A DNA stretch of 64,000 nt from assembly GCA_946186275.1 (NCBI GenBank), contig CAMHMO010000006.1:24761-88760 (forward strand). The letters are read 5' to 3'. Under the pieces are notes generated by a model. The model was not told the DNA's origin. It was given only the letters and a program-made list of their open reading frames with translations, and ran no database searches. Of the stretch, positions 8,213 through 18,105 are shown in pieces. How positions within the stretch are numbered: the stretch's first letter is position 1; each line of letters opens with the position of its first letter. Source of the stretch: an uncultured Verrucomicrobiota bacterium (GTDB lineage Bacteria > Verrucomicrobiota > Verrucomicrobiia > Opitutales > UBA9783). A program made the position numbers and the translations under genes.

Positions 8213-9901
8213 TCAGACTTTAAAGATTGAACCAAAGCTTTTTCCGAGCAACACCGATGCGCCGATGATGGTGACCGCAAGGAAGGTCATTGCCCAAACG
8301 CCCAGAGCGCAGGACAGGAACGTACCGCTCCCGAGGAAGTTCATCAATTCGTAAATTGCCTTTGTGACGGGATAAAAGGCTCTTTTCTGCGCCAAAACCA
8401 ACGAGTCGGAAACTTCCAGCATGGCTTGGGAGAAGACGAGAATGGCACCCGCAATCAAATTGGCGGCGATCAGCGGAACCGTAATGCGGCAGGCGGCTTT
8501 CATCGCCGTACAACCGAGACTTTGCGCCGCTTCTTCGTAAGTGACGGAAATTTGTTGCAGCCCGGCGACGCTCGAACGTACCATCAGCGGAACTTTGCGA
8601 ACGGCGTAGGCGATAATCAACAACAGCGTCGGATTTTTGGTCGGATTGAGGAAGGAGAAAACGCATCCGTCCTGCGTCATGGCGAGCAATCCGAATGCCA
8701 CCACCAGGCTCGGTACCGCCAATGGCATCATGGCACAGGTGTCGAGCCATTGTCGACCAACCCACTTGGTGCGTACGACCGCAAACGCGACGCCGATCCC
8801 GAGCAGAATACTGATGACGGTCGCTCCCGAAGCGTAAATGAGATTATTTTGAATGGACGGGATTGTGATGGAATCGCCGAGTGCCGCCAGATAATTGGCT
8901 TTTGTGAAGGCAACCGGAAAAATCGTTTGGTACCAATCGGCGGCAAACGAGAACAGGACAACCGCCGCATGCGGTGCCAGTGCCAATCCCGTGACGAGCA
9001 TGAAAATCAGCATGCAGGCGCACGATTGGAAAACATTCAAACGGCGACACGTGCGACCGTGGGAAGCTTTGGCGAGCATGGCGTAACCGTTTTTCCCGAA
9101 ATACCGCTTCCCGAGCAGGTAGAATGTTGCCGAGAGAACGAATAAAACACCGACAAGCGCGTACGGGAACGGACTGCTGCCGATTTCCCGCAGTCCGTGG
9201 TAAATTTGCACCGACAAAACACGATTGAAGTTGAACATCAGCGGGACGCCGAGCTCCGTAAAAGACCAGATAAATACGATGGTGCATCCGGCAAACACGC
9301 CCGGGCGGATGAGCGGAAACGTGACGGCGCGAAACTTTCGAAAACCTCGACAGCCGAGATTTTCCGCTACTTCCGATAACGTCGGGTCTAAATTCGCCAG
9401 CGCGGCAACGATATTGAGATACAGAATGGGATATAAACTGAGGGCATTAACGATCATGATGCTGAGCAACGGTGCCGCCCCGACCCAATCGATGGGTCGC
9501 GTCAGCCAACTGAGGCGCATGAGCAACGTATTCAGCGCTCCGTAAGTGCCCAGTAACTGCAAAAATCCGTTTACGCCGACGAACGGCGGCAAAATAAGCG
9601 GCAACAGCACCGCGGCGGCAAACGCTTTCTTGCCGAAAAATTCGTATTTGTTATAGAGGCAGGCGAGCGGAACGGCGAGGCAAAGGCTGAGGACGGTGGA
9701 GCCGATACCGATTTTTAAAGCATTGATGATGCCTTCAATGTAGACGGGATTTTGGAAGACAACAGCAACGTAACGAAGCGTAAAGCGATTTTGTTCGTCA
9801 AAAAAACCGCCTTGGATGACCTTCCAAATCGGCCAAATAAAAAAACACCCGAAGAACAGAAACGAAGCCGTGTAGACGAAGACCGCGAAACGCCTTGACA
9901 T
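8213..9901 (-). CDS. Iron(III)-type ABC transporter permease (FbpB-like, two fused halves)
   Basis: Membrane protein of 562 residues with about 12 helices in two homologous halves. Each half has the EAA loop that docks the ATPase: EVAENLGCRGFRKFRAV in the first and EEAAQSLGCTAMKAAC in the second. This arrangement is that of FbpB/SfuB/HitB ferric-ion permeases and of some phosphonate or thiamine importers. No substrate-binding protein or ATPase gene lies on either side in this window, so its partners must be elsewhere. It lies 86 bases after a small unrelated gene and is convergent with truA. The substrate cannot be fixed from sequence. Confidence 0.85.
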   Translation of the reverse strand: MSRRFAVFVYTASFLFFGCFFIWPIWKVIQGGFFDEQNRFTLRYVAVVFQNPVYIEGIINALKIGIGSTVLSLCLAVPLACLYNKYEFFGKKAFAAAVLLPLILPPFVGVNGFLQLLGTYGALNTLLMRLSWLTRPIDWVGAAPLLSIMIVNALSLYPILYLNIVAALANLDPTLSEVAENLGCRGFRKFRAVTFPLIRPGVFAGCTIVFIWSFTELGVPLMFNFNRVLSVQIYHGLREIGSSPFPYALVGVLFVLSATFYLLGKRYFGKNGYAMLAKASHGRTCRRLNVFQSCACMLIFMLVTGLALAPHAAVVLFSFAADWYQTIFPVAFTKANYLAALGDSITIPSIQNNLIYASGATVISILLGIGVAFAVVRTKWVGRQWLDTCAMMPLAVPSLVVAFGLLAMTQDGCVFSFLNPTKNPTLLLIIAYAVRKVPLMVRSSVAGLQQISVTYEEAAQSLGCTAMKAACRITVPLIAANLIAGAILVFSQAMLEVSDSLVLAQKRAFYPVTKAIYELMNFLGSGTFLSCALGVWAMTFLAVTIIGASVLLGKSFGSIFKV

Positions 9902-9987
9902 AAACGTCTACTCTTAGTAGACAGAAATTTTTATCGTTTGTCCATCTCTTTTTTATAAAATCCCGTCTGCGGTGATTTTTAACCGCA

Positions 9988-10371
9988 TCAGTCGTACAAA
10001 AAGATCGGTTCGAACGTCTGCTTGCCGCCGGGGGATAAAACGAAATTTTCGCCTTCCGACCATTTGGAGTCGTTGATGAGAACCTTAAATTCAATCGGTT
10101 GTTTCCCGGATGCGTGAAAGCACCACGCTTGTTCCTTTTCATCGAACGTCAACGCTAACCCTTTATCCCAACTGAGGTTTTTCGCGCCTTCGCCACGAAT
10201 AAACAGCGTGTTGCCGAATCCAATGTCGCACTTCATGACGGCAAGCGCAGACTTACGGGCACACGCCTTCCGTGTTTTCGGTTTCGCTTCGCAAGTGCAC
10301 TTCCCTTGGCATCCGCAGGATTTTTTGGATTTCTCCAGTTTCTTTTGAACAGCTTTGAGTTTTGTTTCCAT
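9988..10371 (-). CDS. Small protein with Cys-rich N-terminus and glycogen-binding-like beta domain
   Basis: 127 residues. Residues 1-40 are lysine-rich with a CGCQGKCTCEAK cluster that could bind metal. The rest has the look of a short immunoglobulin-like beta sandwich: FGNTLFIRGEG, LSWDKGLALTF, WCFHASGKQPIEFKVLINDSKW and FVLSPGGKQTFEP resemble the CBM48/AMPK glycogen-binding fold in pattern (aromatic, G-x-x-L-x-W, K-V-L-I-N). This resemblance is by eye only. No known enzyme domain is present. It is 196 bases away from the AsmA-like gene upstream and 86 bases before the ABC permease. Confidence 0.7.
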   Translation of the reverse strand: METKLKAVQKKLEKSKKSCGCQGKCTCEAKPKTRKACARKSALAVMKCDIGFGNTLFIRGEGAKNLSWDKGLALTFDEKEQAWCFHASGKQPIEFKVLINDSKWSEGENFVLSPGGKQTFEPIFLYD

Positions 10372-10567
10372 GACAGGTTCTGAGCAGTTTTATTATAAAG
10401 GAAATTAGTGTAGGGTGCAAGAGGGGGAAGAAGGCGGGAGAGAGGATGGCTTTTTTGGGGGGCTTTAAAAAAATCAACAGCTTCGGTTTTGATAAGACAC
10501 GGGATGGTGCCGCTTGTTCATGAAGCAAATTTTCTTCAAATGTTTTTCATCTGCACCGCTAATCCGT

Positions 10568-13500
10568 TTAAAACAAATCAAACAACTTCTTAACGGGCTT
10601 CTCCAACAGATTTTGCAATAAATCATCCGACGGTTGTGATGTCGGTTCGTTTCCATCTGACGTCGGTGTCCGCGGTTGCGAGAGCAGTTCCGTCAGAGCA
10701 AGATAATTCGGTTTCCCGAGGGTTCCGTCAACGGTGCAACGGGGGCCTTCGGCGTATCCGTTTGTATCCGTTTTTTGCGGGTTAAAGGAGAAATAATTTA
10801 AAAATTCGCTGTTTTTCGGTGCACGGAATTGGAGATCGCAGGTGAACGGTTGTTGCTTCCAGTCGATGAACGGACGTGTTTCCGCGGAGCCTTTGAGTTC
10901 AATGGCAAGATCGGAATTGCGTACATTTGCCGCAAACGAGACGGGTTGCGATTTTGTGCGGTCGATATTCAGTTCCAGGTTCGAAAACGGAATCGATCGG
11001 GCATAGGATGAGAGAAAGCCGACGGCACCCGCTTTCGGAAGAATTTTTCCCGTGAAAGCTCCGAATATCGTTGCGGCACCCGAAACAACCTGCCCCGTAT
11101 TGGACAGCTTGGGTTGGAAAAGTCCTTCGGTTGCTCGAACGTCCAAATGCCCGTTCAGTGTTTGCAGATCGGACGGCTTCCCGGAAAGTTGCAACAAGCA
11201 GGAACCGTTTCCTCTCAGTTGCCCGTAGGGTGTGAGAGGGTATTGAAACATTTCCGGAAGTTTCCAAAGTGTTTCGAGGTCGATGTTTTTGAGCGACAGA
11301 TTGCAGGATAAATCGTTGGTCGGCAGTGCAAAAGTGCCGTTCCCTTCCAAAGAACCTTGGCAAAAAGCACCTTTCGAAAGCTCCAGGTTAATGCGTTCGG
11401 GGTTGTATTCAAAGCGTCCGAGGAGATTTCGTATTTCCAAATCCGCAACGGATTGAAATTCAAAGTCGCAGGTGCTTTGAAAGGGATGAGTTTCACTTTT
11501 TTGGTTCGGAGGATGGATGAGGGAAACGGGTTTCGTATCAGTAGCCGACGAGGCGGTTTTTTTCGGGAGCGATGCGATCAACTTTTGAATGCCGACGCCC
11601 ATGCCGATTAGATCCTGAAGAAAAACCTGTCGGCTTACCACATGACCGCTGAGATGATTTTGCGCGTCCAAACGCTGTTGAAACGAAAGATCGTTCACGT
11701 GATTGTTGTATTTCAATTCCAGATCGCCGTCCAATGCATGCAGGGCATCGGGTTGCAGAGCGTAATTCGCCTGCAGATCTACCGAGAGCGGTAAATCGGC
11801 GCAGGAAGCATCAAGGGAGGAACGAACGTTTTTTTGAGTATCATCCCACTGCCAATTGCCGGCGATCGTTCCGGAAAGGTTCGGGTACGGAAGTGCGAAC
11901 GGTTGCAGGCTCAGGGCGTCAAGAGAAAGGTCGTACTGTCCTTCCGTTGCCGTAAGTTGCGCCTCTTTTCCTCGACATTGAAGCTGAGTTTTTAAAAGCG
12001 GATCGGGTTGTTTCGGCGCGTACGCCTGCAAGGTTTTTACGTCCAAACGCCAACCGTCCTTGAAGTGAAAACTTGCGAAAATTTCGCCTGAAAAGATGCG
12101 CGAAAGATCAACATAAGGATTTCCTTTGAAGGACGCTTTTACGTCCGTCAGGATTTCGTTCGCCTTCGAACGCCACAACAGTGCGCCTTGTTGAGCCGAC
12201 AGGGTGCCTTCAAGAGATAAGGTTCCTTCAAGATCAACATCCGGATACCGAACGATATCCAACGGAAGTTGTTGAATACGGATGTCGGCGAAGGGTTGCG
12301 CGTTTTCGGAAATAAACGCGTCATTTTCAATCGTGAGAGGCTGTTGAAATTGAACCGATGCCCATGTTTGTTCGGTTGCGGCGGAACCAACGTCGGTTTG
12401 AAAATCCCGTATCGTCCAGGTATCGATGCCTTTTTTGTGTTCTTTTCCGATTTGGCAAGTCGCATTGACATTCAGTTCCGGGTGCAATTTCCATTGAAAC
12501 GGAGCCAAATTAAGACTGTTTTTGGCTAAACGGTAATTGAAATTGAGCGTTCCTTCGGAGGAAAAATGTGCTTCGTCGGTTTTGGATTGATACGTGCCTT
12601 TCGAGAAAACGGTGAGAAAAGGTACGCGTTGCGCATCCGTGACGGTAACGTCGCCCTTATATTGGACATCGGAGCCGTCGCGATTGACGACGCAATGCCC
12701 TTGTAGTTTCCCCTGAACGTCCGTTACGATCGGCGTTTCGCCTTTTTGAAGACTTTTGAGTTCCAAAACGATCGGTTCGGGCGTATCGAGGCGAAATTGT
12801 TTCTCTTTTTCGTTCCAGGCAACGGAAATCTGACCGCCGTTCAGGCTGCTTTGCAGGCGATATCCGTACGTTTGGAGGTAAGGGTTGAAAATTTCGAGCG
12901 GTACCTCGTAACACACAACGGTCAATAACTGCGCATTTTCTCCGGAAGCGTATCGGAATCCGCTCTTAAAATCGTACGTCAGCGGTTGCAGGGAATGCGC
13001 CGTGAAAAACGTACGTTCGGTGCCTTTCTCCTTCAGCTGAAGATTATATTGTTTGAGGTCGATCCGCTGTGCGTCGCTCTCCGCTTCCAGTTGCGCTTTC
13101 AGGCTCAGCGTCGGCAACGTTGCTTCTGCCTGTGTATCGAAATCTTTCGCCCAAACGCTCACATGCAGGCGATGGTTCCAGCGTCGTGTCTTGCGATGCA
13201 GGCCGAAGGTTCCTTCCGAGAGTACCGACAAGGTCGGAATGCCCGGGATTTCGAACAGTTGCGGCAGGGTATGGTCGAAGAGGATCTGTGCCTTAAAATC
13301 GACTTCATGATCGGCGGTTTTGAGCGTTTCGCCCGAGAGCGTTACCTCATTTGCCTGCCCGCAACGCAATACCAGCTGAAGGCGTTCCTTCGGATACGGT
13401 TGCGCCCGAAGCACGCTTCCGTCGTACGTTAAGACGGGAATTTCCTTTGCGCCGTTTTTAAGATTCAGTTTTCCGTTCAGCGAGAGAGCGCCGAACGTTC

Positions 13501-14116
13501 CTTTTGCGTTGGTTTGAACTTTCAACGTGCCTTCCGTTCGAACGTTTAGAAAGGCTCGTTGAAACGGTGTTTCGGCGGAAAGTTCGTATTTCAACGTTCC
13601 CGTTGCGTTTGGTGCCAATCCGCGGATATAAATTTTCAGTCGTTGCAGATTGCAATTCAGCAGGTGTCCGCCAATTTCCAAATCCGCCTTGTCGATGTGT
13701 AATTTAACGGGCAACTGCAACGGTTGCAGGAAACTGAAAGTGCCCGATGCGTCTTTCGAAAGACCGATGCCCGCCGTTTGAACCGTTGAAGCGGTCGGGA
13801 TTTGTTGCAGGTCGACCGACAGTTGCAGTTGCAGATTCTCGATAAACAGCGTGCGTTTAAAGAGCAACTGCCACGGCTTCCAACTTAACTTTAAATTGCT
13901 TAATGTGAACGCCTCGTTTTTGTTTTTCAGCAGGATGCGCTCGACGGTGATGCTCGAAGCGCCGCCGCGGAACCCGTCAAATTGAACCGTTTGGAAGCGA
14001 CTTTTAAGTGCGGTTTTCAGGCAAAACTCCTGTACAAAGCTGCTGCGTGTCACGAGCAACACCAACATCAAAAGCCCGACGGTTGCGAATAACAGGTACT
14101 TACAGAAACGCCACAC
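10568..14116 (-). CDS. AsmA/TamB-like large periplasmic bridge protein
   Basis: 1,182 residues with one N-terminal membrane anchor (about residues 8-25) followed by a long, nearly all-beta chain of short amphipathic strands. This fits the AsmA/YhdP/TamB superfamily, which forms hydrophobic grooves across the periplasm for lipid transport or outer-membrane homeostasis. The N-terminal part (VERILLKNKNEAFTLSNLKL and LFIENLQLQL) has the typical AsmA 'dlsl...' repeats and the last third carries EGPRCTVDGTLGKPNY, like the C-terminal AsmA domain. It starts with MWRFCKYLL. Its stop lies 196 bases from the next gene on the strand. A strong hairpin lies about 75 bases upstream of its start. Confidence 0.8.
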   Translation of the reverse strand: MWRFCKYLLFATVGLLMLVLLVTRSSFVQEFCLKTALKSRFQTVQFDGFRGGASSITVERILLKNKNEAFTLSNLKLSWKPWQLLFKRTLFIENLQLQLSVDLQQIPTASTVQTAGIGLSKDASGTFSFLQPLQLPVKLHIDKADLEIGGHLLNCNLQRLKIYIRGLAPNATGTLKYELSAETPFQRAFLNVRTEGTLKVQTNAKGTFGALSLNGKLNLKNGAKEIPVLTYDGSVLRAQPYPKERLQLVLRCGQANEVTLSGETLKTADHEVDFKAQILFDHTLPQLFEIPGIPTLSVLSEGTFGLHRKTRRWNHRLHVSVWAKDFDTQAEATLPTLSLKAQLEAESDAQRIDLKQYNLQLKEKGTERTFFTAHSLQPLTYDFKSGFRYASGENAQLLTVVCYEVPLEIFNPYLQTYGYRLQSSLNGGQISVAWNEKEKQFRLDTPEPIVLELKSLQKGETPIVTDVQGKLQGHCVVNRDGSDVQYKGDVTVTDAQRVPFLTVFSKGTYQSKTDEAHFSSEGTLNFNYRLAKNSLNLAPFQWKLHPELNVNATCQIGKEHKKGIDTWTIRDFQTDVGSAATEQTWASVQFQQPLTIENDAFISENAQPFADIRIQQLPLDIVRYPDVDLEGTLSLEGTLSAQQGALLWRSKANEILTDVKASFKGNPYVDLSRIFSGEIFASFHFKDGWRLDVKTLQAYAPKQPDPLLKTQLQCRGKEAQLTATEGQYDLSLDALSLQPFALPYPNLSGTIAGNWQWDDTQKNVRSSLDASCADLPLSVDLQANYALQPDALHALDGDLELKYNNHVNDLSFQQRLDAQNHLSGHVVSRQVFLQDLIGMGVGIQKLIASLPKKTASSATDTKPVSLIHPPNQKSETHPFQSTCDFEFQSVADLEIRNLLGRFEYNPERINLELSKGAFCQGSLEGNGTFALPTNDLSCNLSLKNIDLETLWKLPEMFQYPLTPYGQLRGNGSCLLQLSGKPSDLQTLNGHLDVRATEGLFQPKLSNTGQVVSGAATIFGAFTGKILPKAGAVGFLSSYARSIPFSNLELNIDRTKSQPVSFAANVRNSDLAIELKGSAETRPFIDWKQQPFTCDLQFRAPKNSEFLNYFSFNPQKTDTNGYAEGPRCTVDGTLGKPNYLALTELLSQPRTPTSDGNEPTSQPSDDLLQNLLEKPVKKLFDLF

Positions 14117-14464
14117 GTTTTTCCTTGTTCACTTCTATGTTAAAAACGGCGACGATGCTTGTCAATCCATCGGCATCGGCACAAAAAAACGAAGCGCCTT
14201 TGCGGCGCCTCGAAAAAACAGAATAGAAAGAAAATCGAACAAAAACCTGTTCAATAGCGTAAGACCGATGTCCTTAAAAGTCGTTCAAATTTTTTTGGAA
14301 AATTTTCTCGCATTTTGAGGTTGCTTTTTATTTATGGAAAAGGGGGATGCGTTTTGCCGGAGATTGCGGCAGAGAAATAATTGTCATGATTTTTTTGTTC
14401 AAACAGGGAGTGGTCAAAATTGAAGCATTCGATGAGGTTTTTGAAGAACGACGGATGATTTTTT
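14117..14464. other. Divergent intergenic region
   Basis: Lies between the minus-strand AsmA-like gene and the plus-strand CPBP protease gene, so it should hold promoters for both. Apart from the hairpin listed separately I see no gene and no clear promoter boxes. Confidence 0.5.
14183..14216 (-). terminator. Hairpin with T-run on the minus strand
   Basis: Nine-pair stem (one G-T pair) with a 5-base loop at 14190-14212, followed on the minus strand by seven Ts and flanked by six on the other side. The form is that of an intrinsic terminator but it lies upstream of the AsmA-like start, so it could be an attenuator or stop antisense transcripts from the CPBP region. Confidence 0.5.
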
Positions 14465-15295
14465 ATGCCTGATGCCGTGCCGTTGCCGCTTTTGTTCCTC
14501 GGGTTGTTCGTCTTCGGAAGCGTTTTGGTCGGAACGTGTTTATGGGGGCGGGAAAGTACTCCGAGAGAAGTCGATGTGCTTTTTCACGTGAAACCGTTGG
14601 TAATGCGTTGGTACGGCGTCGTGCTTTGCGGCGGTGCGTTTTTTGTCATCCCGTTTTTGCTTCGGTTGACGGGACTATTGCGACGGATAAACGGCAATGA
14701 CATCGAACGTTCTTTTTATGCGAGTTTTGCGGTCGAATGTGTGTTGGTGCTGTTCTTTGTGGCGATAACGGCGGTTTCGGAGAAAGTACGCGACGGGCTG
14801 TTTGAAGGCGATTTTTCGGTACAATTGTGCATGCGCGAATTTTTAAAAACTTTACCCTTGGTGTTGGCAACGGGGCTTTTGTGGGTGCCGATTTTAAAAT
14901 TTCTGCGTTTCTGCGGGCTCCCGATTGAAGTCGAAATGCAACCGCTGATGCAACTGCTGTTAAAGGGACAGGCGAGCGTGCCGAGCCTTGTTGCAATCGG
15001 ATGCAGTGCGGTGATTTTGGCGCCGATTTGCGAAGAAATTTTCTTTCGCGGCATTTTATTGCGTTTTTTTTGTTCCTTTCTCTCGGTGCCAAAAAGTTTG
15101 TGGTTGAGCAGTTTTATTTTTGCCGCCATGCACGGCAGTTGGGCGGCGTTTTTGCCGATTGCCACCGTCGGTTATCGGTTGGGGCGAAGTTATGCCGAAA
15201 GCCGAAATTTGGCGGTTAATATAGCAATCCATGGTCTTTTTAACGCCTTCAATTTCATAATGGCGGTCACATACGCACATTGTTATGCCGCTTGA
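14465..15295 (+). CDS. CPBP-family intramembrane metalloprotease
   Basis: 276-residue multi-spanning membrane protein. The CPBP (CAAX-type, Abi) signature is clear: CEEIFFRGILLRFF supplies the E-E-x-x-x-R motif, FAAMHGSWAAFLP the F-x-x-x-H motif and the late NIAIHGLFNAFNF the final H/N motif. In the family these residues form a membrane-buried metal site that cleaves or processes prenylated or other membrane proteins. The start at 14465 has no strong ribosome site. Its stop overlaps the tsaE start by 11 bases, and ogt follows with a further overlap, so the three form one transcript. Confidence 0.88.
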   Translation: MPDAVPLPLLFLGLFVFGSVLVGTCLWGRESTPREVDVLFHVKPLVMRWYGVVLCGGAFFVIPFLLRLTGLLRRINGNDIERSFYASFAVECVLVLFFVAITAVSEKVRDGLFEGDFSVQLCMREFLKTLPLVLATGLLWVPILKFLRFCGLPIEVEMQPLMQLLLKGQASVPSLVAIGCSAVILAPICEEIFFRGILLRFFCSFLSVPKSLWLSSFIFAAMHGSWAAFLPIATVGYRLGRSYAESRNLAVNIAIHGLFNAFNFIMAVTYAHCYAA

Positions 15296-15737
15296 TTGGG
15301 AAATTCCGCGGGAGGACGAACTTATAACTGTTGCGCGGGCGGTTGCGGAGTGGTGTCCCGAGAGCTGTTTTTTGGCACTGCACGGCGATTTGGGCGTCGG
15401 GAAAACAACGTTTGTGAAGTATTTGGCACGTATGTGGGGAATTGAAGACGTGCGAAGTCCTTCGTTTGATGTTTTACATGTGCATCACGGTGCCCGAACA
15501 TTGATCCACATGGATGCGTATCGGTTGAAGAATGGTCGCACGGAGGATTTTAATTTGGATGATTTGTGTCGACCGCCGTTTTGCTGTGCCGTCGAATGGC
15601 CGGAGTGCGTGAAAGATTTAAGTTTCAATCTTCATTTGTTTTTTGAAATTCAATCCAACGGTTCGCGCCGCATTCGATTAACGGAAGGAGATGCATGGAT
15701 GCCATCGGATACCTGCAATCACCGATCGGTCGAATAG
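15285..15737 (+). CDS. tsaE: tRNA threonylcarbamoyladenosine biosynthesis ATPase TsaE
   Basis: Small P-loop ATPase of 150 residues, the usual size. GDLGVGKTTFVKYLAR is the Walker A region; SPSFDVLHVH corresponds to the S-P-T/S-F motif; HMDAYRL holds the conserved D-x-Y-R; and VEWPE matches the conserved E-W motif. TsaE drives t6A37 formation in ANN-decoding tRNAs together with TsaB and TsaD, which are not in the window. It is coupled to the CPBP gene by an 11-base overlap and to ogt by a 43-base overlap. Confidence 0.93.
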   Translation: MPLDWEIPREDELITVARAVAEWCPESCFLALHGDLGVGKTTFVKYLARMWGIEDVRSPSFDVLHVHHGARTLIHMDAYRLKNGRTEDFNLDDLCRPPFCCAVEWPECVKDLSFNLHLFFEIQSNGSRRIRLTEGDAWMPSDTCNHRSVE

Positions 15738-16174
15738 GGTTTGTTCTCAACGAAGATCGGCAGTTGGTGCGCATCGACCTGAATGTTTCGCTGCTGTTAA
15801 ATTGCGAAAATCCTGCATTGTTTAAGGATATTTTCGATCAATTTTCGGAGTATTTTGCAGGTACGCGCAAAAATTTTACGTTGCCGCTGTGTTTGAATGG
15901 CAGTCCGTTCGAAATGCGCGTTTGGGCAGTTTTATTGCAAATTCCGTACGGTGAAACGTGTTCCTACGGAGAAATTGCCGCCGTTTGTGGTAATCGAAAA
16001 GCCGCGCGTGCCGTCGGGCAGGCTGTCCATCGCAATCCGCTTCCGATTGTTGTGCCCTGTCATCGCGTTGTCGGTGCATCGAATTTGGGCGGTTATGCAG
16101 GCGGGCTGACCGTAAAACGCTTCCTGTTGCGGTTGGAAGGGGCTCATAAGGGAAAAGAAGGACTTTTTCGGTGA
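15695..16174 (+). CDS. ogt: Methylated-DNA--protein-cysteine methyltransferase
   Basis: Suicide repair protein that takes methyl groups from O6-methylguanine. The active-site motif IVVPCHRVVG, with the acceptor Cys in P-C-H-R-V, is intact, followed by GGYAGGL. The Arg-finger and DNA-binding helix lie in YGETCSYGEIAAVCGN and KAARAVGQAVHRNPLP. 159 residues, normal for Ogt. A strong GGAAGGAG five bases before the ATG at 15695 fixes the start, although the gene begins 43 bases inside tsaE in another frame. Confidence 0.94.
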   Translation: MDAIGYLQSPIGRIGFVLNEDRQLVRIDLNVSLLLNCENPALFKDIFDQFSEYFAGTRKNFTLPLCLNGSPFEMRVWAVLLQIPYGETCSYGEIAAVCGNRKAARAVGQAVHRNPLPIVVPCHRVVGASNLGGYAGGLTVKRFLLRLEGAHKGKEGLFR

Positions 16175-16446
16175 AAAGTTTCAAAAGAGGCAACAGAAAC
16201 AAAACAGGATAGAGTACTTTGACGACTAAATAACCTCCGTTAAAAATGCCCTAGCGACATTTTTCCTTATTTTGCGGTATTGCTGTGCAAAAAAACATAC
16301 CGCAGGCGGTTGCAATAGGGGAACAAAATGCCCGCGATTAAAGGATTTTTTTTAAATGGATGCGCACCTGACTACATCTTTTACCCATTCGGTGTGCTCT
16401 TTACAGCAGGCAACCAAATGCACTACAGGTGGTCGGCGGCATTATT

Positions 16447-17904
16447 TTAAATATCCGCAGGCATTTTCCCTTTTAATGGTTCGAGTACGTAATCGTCTTT
16501 CCGATCCAGGATGTTCCAGCCGTTTTCCGTGAGAATCTGACGCAGGCGGTCGGCTTCCTGAAATTGCCGCGCCTGTTTTGCCGCCCAACGTTGTTCCGCC
16601 AGGGCTCGGATGTCGTTTGGAATTTCGACTGTCGGCATATCCGTATCGAGTTCCTCATATTCAATGCCGAGCGCGTATAAAGCGGCGCACCATTCGCCGA
16701 GAAGCGATCCTGTTTGAACCTTCGACGGCGACGGGTTTTGATGCATGAATGTGAACAAACAACCGAGAGCTTTTGGAACGTTTAAATCATCCAATAAAGC
16801 TTCGAAAAAGTCGCCGAGGAAGGTACGTTTTTCGGGCAAAACAGTATTCTCTGTGCGTTTTTCGAAGGTTTCCTCATTGATGCCCGATTGGGATAACAGT
16901 GCATGGGTGTAAATGTTAATCTTTCGCAAAGCACTTTGGGCGGAACGCATCAAATCGAAGGTAAAATTGAGCGTTTGTCGGTAATGACCCGATAACAGGG
17001 CGTATCGAACCGACGACGGACTGTAACCGCGTGCCTGCAAATCATCCAAAGTCAGCAAATTACCGAGGCTTTTGGACATTTTTTGCCCCTCGACCTGCAG
17101 ATGAGCGATGTGTAGCCATTGACGGACAAAAGGTGCGCCGTACGCCGCTTCCGATTGGGCGATTTCGTTTTCGTGGTGAGGAAAGCACAAATCGACGCCC
17201 CCCGTGTGCAGATCGACCGTTTGCCCAAGGTATAAATGCGACATGGCACTGCACTCGATGTGCCATCCGGGACGACCGCGTCCCCATGGGCTTTCCCAAA
17301 AAACATCTCCGTCGGTCGGCTTGTACGCCTTCCAGAGAACGAAATCCGCCACCTGCTCCCGATCGTATTCGTCGGCATCGTTGGAGCGTCCGGCGCTGTT
17401 GAGTGCCTGCGTCTGTAAAACACGATTATCCAGGTGCGACAATCGACCGTAGTTTTCAAAAGAGGCGATGCGAAAATAAACCGAACCGTCGCGCACGTAG
17501 GCATGCCCTTTATTGATTAACGTTTGAATAAGTTCCTGTTGGGCTTCAATGGTTTCGGTTGCGCGCGGTTCCGCCGTCGGCGGAAGAAGATTTAAGCGTT
17601 TGCAATCGTTATGAAACTTCTCAATCCACGGCTTAACGTAATCCGACAGCGTTTGTTGTTGCGCAATCGAATTGCGGATGGTTTTATCATCCACATCGGT
17701 GATATTGCGGATATATTGAAAGGAGATTTGAAGCAGTTTCAACAGCCGAACAACGGTATCTTGCACCACGTAAGTGCGAAAGTTACCGATGTGCGCCGGA
17801 CCGTAGACGGTCGGTCCGCAACAATAAATTCCGAAGGCTTTCCCCTTTTCGCCCCGAACCGTTTCTTTGGTACGGGTCTGAGTATTAAACAGTCGGAACT
17901 TCAT
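16447..17904 (-). CDS. cysS: Cysteine--tRNA ligase
   Basis: Class I aminoacyl-tRNA synthetase of 485 residues. YCCGPTVYGPAHIGNFRTYV has the zinc Cys and the HIGH-like HIGN; DVDDKTI, GRPGWHIECSAM (second zinc-binding Cys), GGVDLCFPHHENEIAQSEA and GQKMSKSLGN (KMSKS) are all present and intact. The C-terminal anticodon region ends with ADRLRQILTENGWNILDRKD. It stands alone, with about 270 bases downstream and 200 bases upstream without genes. Confidence 0.96.
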   Translation of the reverse strand: MKFRLFNTQTRTKETVRGEKGKAFGIYCCGPTVYGPAHIGNFRTYVVQDTVVRLLKLLQISFQYIRNITDVDDKTIRNSIAQQQTLSDYVKPWIEKFHNDCKRLNLLPPTAEPRATETIEAQQELIQTLINKGHAYVRDGSVYFRIASFENYGRLSHLDNRVLQTQALNSAGRSNDADEYDREQVADFVLWKAYKPTDGDVFWESPWGRGRPGWHIECSAMSHLYLGQTVDLHTGGVDLCFPHHENEIAQSEAAYGAPFVRQWLHIAHLQVEGQKMSKSLGNLLTLDDLQARGYSPSSVRYALLSGHYRQTLNFTFDLMRSAQSALRKINIYTHALLSQSGINEETFEKRTENTVLPEKRTFLGDFFEALLDDLNVPKALGCLFTFMHQNPSPSKVQTGSLLGEWCAALYALGIEYEELDTDMPTVEIPNDIRALAEQRWAAKQARQFQEADRLRQILTENGWNILDRKDDYVLEPLKGKMPADI

Positions 17905-18105
17905 GCAAACGCCTTCGAAAAGGAGCGTAATCTCTCAACAGGGGTGTTCGCAAGAGAAAACTACTCTGTTTTCTTTTACTTCTTTGGTTCCCCGCAACAA
18001 GCACTAATAACTGTCACGAGTACACTTTACGGCGCAACAGATCCCATCTAACCCTTCCGCTCGTTCGCCGAAAACCGCTAAAATTTTGTTTCGACGGAAA
18101 TCTTC

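Noticed and set aside
8426..9145. 239-codon plus-strand frame opposite the ABC permease
   Set aside because: Composition is that of an antisense shadow of codon third positions (Arg/Gln-rich), no start signal, and the minus strand has a clear conserved permease.
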